From: Siminovitchia sp047228825
GTDB lineage: Bacteria; Bacillota; Bacilli; Bacillales; Bacillaceae_C
Reading direction: 5' to 3'
NCBI RefSeq assembly: GCF_047228825.1
Contig: NZ_JBFEGN010000008.1
Span: 1-64,000 of the forward strand
Length of the DNA: 64,000 bases
Shown: in pieces, positions 62,218 through 64,000 of the stretch
Layout of the letters: every line of letters starts with the position of its first letter
Numbering within the stretch: the stretch's first letter is position 1
The notes under the pieces: generated by a model
Database searches by the model: none
What the model was told of the DNA's origin: nothing
The model's input: only the letters and a program-made list of their open reading frames with translations
Program-made: the position numbers and the translations under genes

Positions 62218-64000
62218 TTACTGCACCCCCGTATTTATTATGAGATTTCCATATGAGTCGGCATAAAGACTTTGATCTTCATATATTACTGTAACAGCTG
62301 ACTTTTCTTCTACGATGGCAGGACCTGCAACCAAATTATTGGTTGGTAAATTAGAACGATTATAAACTTTTGTGTCTATCCACCCTTTCTCTTCATAAAA
62401 GACAGGTCTAATTTCTTTTAACGCATCATCTACATTTCCATTTACTTCAACCTTCTTTAACTTGGGCTTCTCTACCTTACCAAATGCGGTTAAATGCAGA
62501 CTTACTATTTCTGTTTTCGTATCTAATAGTTTAAAAGTGTAATTTTTCTCGTGTAATTCATGGAATTTATTGACAATCTTAGTAATGTCTTTTTGATCCC
62601 AACGGCCAGAAGGGACCGGTACTTTAACAGTGTGCTCCTGTCCTACATACCGCATGTCAACATATCTAGCAAAAACTATATTACTTTGGTCTACACCTTG
62701 AGCCTTAAATTCTGCCATGGCATTGGTTTCAATTGCCTCCCATTTCCTCGATATTTCTTCTAGGTCAATATCATCCAATAAATTAATGTAAGTTTGAATG
62801 TAATCCTGCCGAAGATCGGTCATTAGCATTCCCCAAGCGGAGAAAACTGGAGATGCCAATGGGATGACTACATTTTTTACTCCAAGTTCTTTAGCCAAGG
62901 CAGGAGCATGCATGGATCCTCCCCCTCCAAAAGCTACCAATGTAAATTCTCTTGGATTATAACCTTTTCTAATAGAAATTAGTTTAAGGGCATTTAGCAT
63001 ATTCGAATTTGCAATACGTATAATCCCTAGGGCAGCCTCCTCAACACTCATATTAAAATGATTAGCTATTCTTTCTTCAATTGCTTGTTTGACCTTTTTC
63101 ATGTCTACCGGATAATCGAAATTCCTTGCAGATAGTCTTCCAATATATAAATTTGCGTCAGTAGTTGTGGGATCTGTTCCTCCTTGTCCATATGCAACAG
63201 GGCCTGGTAATGCACCAGCTGATTTTGGTCCGACTTTTAATGCACCAGCATCATCTATCCATGCAATGGATCCACCACCATTCCCAATTTCGACTATATC
63301 GACGACAGGAGTTTTTATAGGATAACCAGCATTGACAGAATTTCTTTCAATGAAGTAATCAGTTGAAACTTTAACTTCTCCATTTTCAATCAGGGAGCAT
63401 TTTGCAGTTGTTCCTCCTATGTCAAACGCAATAATATTTTTTTCACCTATTAATTCCCCGAGAACTGCGGCTCCAAATATTCCGGCAACAGGCCCTGATT
63501 CCACCATACTGATAGGAAGCTTTTTTGCCTTGTCAAAGGTTGATGTACCGCCGTTTGATTGCATAATATAGTTCTGACTCTGTGTTTGATTTTCTTTTAA
63601 TTTATTTTCCAGACGGTTTATGTAACTTGCTGCAATGGGTTGTACGTATGCATTTAGTATGGTCGTATTGGTTCTTTCATATTCTCTCCATTCCTTAGTA
63701 GTTTCATAAGAAGCAATAACAGAAACTTCTTGCCACAGTTCCCTAATCAAAGATACTGTTTCTTTTTCATGAATTGGGTTTACATAAGAATGCAAATATG
63801 CAACTGCAATCGCTTCCACATTTTCTTTTTGAAAATACTTGACAGCCCGAACAATATCATCTTTGTTAAGAGGAGTTATTACTTCTCCCTTATAATTAAG
63901 CCTTTCTTCTACTTCCCTTCTAAGAGCCCTTTCTACGAAAGGTTTAGGCTTTTTATACCGAGTATTGAACAGATCTGGTCTGTTTCCTCTAGCTATTTCC
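62218..64000 (-). CDS. Hydantoinase/5-oxoprolinase subunit A (HyuA), N-terminus beyond the window
   Basis: 594 codons are visible; the gene continues past 64000, where the frame still reads EIARGNRPDLFNTRYKKPKP, a conserved HyuA segment near residue 100. Hydantoinase A domain: NGGTSTFDKAKKLPISMVES, AFDIGGTTAKCSLIENG (ATP phosphate loop), GNGGGSIAWIDDAG and AFGGGGSMHAPALAKELG. The C-terminal domain ends GPAIVEEKSAVTVIYEDQ. It is the ATPase partner of HyuB; a full-length protein would be about 690 aa. Substrate unknown; N-methylhydantoin, 5-oxoproline and other hydantoins are candidates. Confidence 0.9.
   Translation of the reverse strand, partial: EIARGNRPDLFNTRYKKPKPFVERALRREVEERLNYKGEVITPLNKDDIVRAVKYFQKENVEAIAVAYLHSYVNPIHEKETVSLIRELWQEVSVIASYETTKEWREYERTNTTILNAYVQPIAASYINRLENKLKENQTQSQNYIMQSNGGTSTFDKAKKLPISMVESGPVAGIFGAAVLGELIGEKNIIAFDIGGTTAKCSLIENGEVKVSTDYFIERNSVNAGYPIKTPVVDIVEIGNGGGSIAWIDDAGALKVGPKSAGALPGPVAYGQGGTDPTTTDANLYIGRLSARNFDYPVDMKKVKQAIEERIANHFNMSVEEAALGIIRIANSNMLNALKLISIRKGYNPREFTLVAFGGGGSMHAPALAKELGVKNVVIPLASPVFSAWGMLMTDLRQDYIQTYINLLDDIDLEEISRKWEAIETNAMAEFKAQGVDQSNIVFARYVDMRYVGQEHTVKVPVPSGRWDQKDITKIVNKFHELHEKNYTFKLLDTKTEIVSLHLTAFGKVEKPKLKKVEVNGNVDDALKEIRPVFYEEKGWIDTKVYNRSNLPTNNLVAGPAIVEEKSAVTVIYEDQSLYADSYGNLIINTGVQ

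Overview
The window looks like a stretch of a Bacillaceae (low-GC Gram-positive) chromosome. The signs are strong AGGAGG-type ribosome binding sites, many TTG/GTG starts, Rho-independent terminators, a Bacillus-style put locus with a PutR-like regulator, and a phenylalanine dehydrogenase of the Lysinibacillus/Bacillus type. Species cannot be fixed from the sequence. I saw no rRNA, tRNA, CRISPR array or intact transposase. Nearly every gene serves uptake and breakdown of amino acids, cyclic amides or carboxylic acids, so the window reads as a catabolic island.

Layout. 1-4.7 kb: start of a binding lipoprotein, a PucR-type regulator, a threonine/serine dehydratase and an NhaC antiporter. 4.8-9.8 kb: a five-gene operon with E1alpha, E1beta and E2 of a 2-oxo acid dehydrogenase, phenylalanine dehydrogenase and a hotdog thioesterase; together these could turn phenylalanine into phenylacetyl-CoA. 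10.2-13.3 kb: monomeric sarcosine oxidase with a tiny membrane ORF, an Rpn-type nuclease, and a small gene with a decayed copy. 13.4-22.8 kb: a sigma-54-driven operon (acyl-CoA ligase, enoyl-CoA hydratase, three-part biotin-dependent acyl-CoA carboxylase, 4-TM protein, Na+/solute symporter) with its enhancer-binding protein. 22.9-30.1 kb: acetyltransferase, WYL regulator, broken SDR gene beside a tandem repeat, then a rearranged proline locus (rocA, truncated putP, putR, putB).

30.3-40.7 kb: hydantoinase-like cluster A (NCS1 transporter, two DUF917 proteins, M24 peptidase, small winged-helix-like protein, HyuA-like ATPase, M19 dipeptidase, PucR-type regulator). 41-45.3 kb: a second sigma-54 activator, a proline racemase with a sigma-54 promoter, and a BrnQ-type carrier. 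46.3-57.3 kb: a complete trans-4-hydroxyproline pathway around a third sigma-54 activator, on two sigma-54 promoters: epimerase, heteromeric D-hydroxyproline dehydrogenase, deaminase, semialdehyde dehydrogenase and an AGCS transporter, plus a proline-racemase-like protein that has lost both catalytic cysteines. 57.5-64 kb: cluster B (M24 peptidase, NCS1 transporter, cupin, HyuB, HyuA running off the right edge).

Four -24/-12 promoters each lie beside one of three sigma-54 activators, and palindromic candidate activator sites accompany three of them. Three PucR-family regulators complete the control layer. The most novel-looking points are the cysteine-less racemase paralogue, the two-DUF917/HyuA cluster with a shared upstream motif, the sigma-54 acyl-CoA carboxylase operon, and the phenylalanine-to-arylacetyl-CoA operon.
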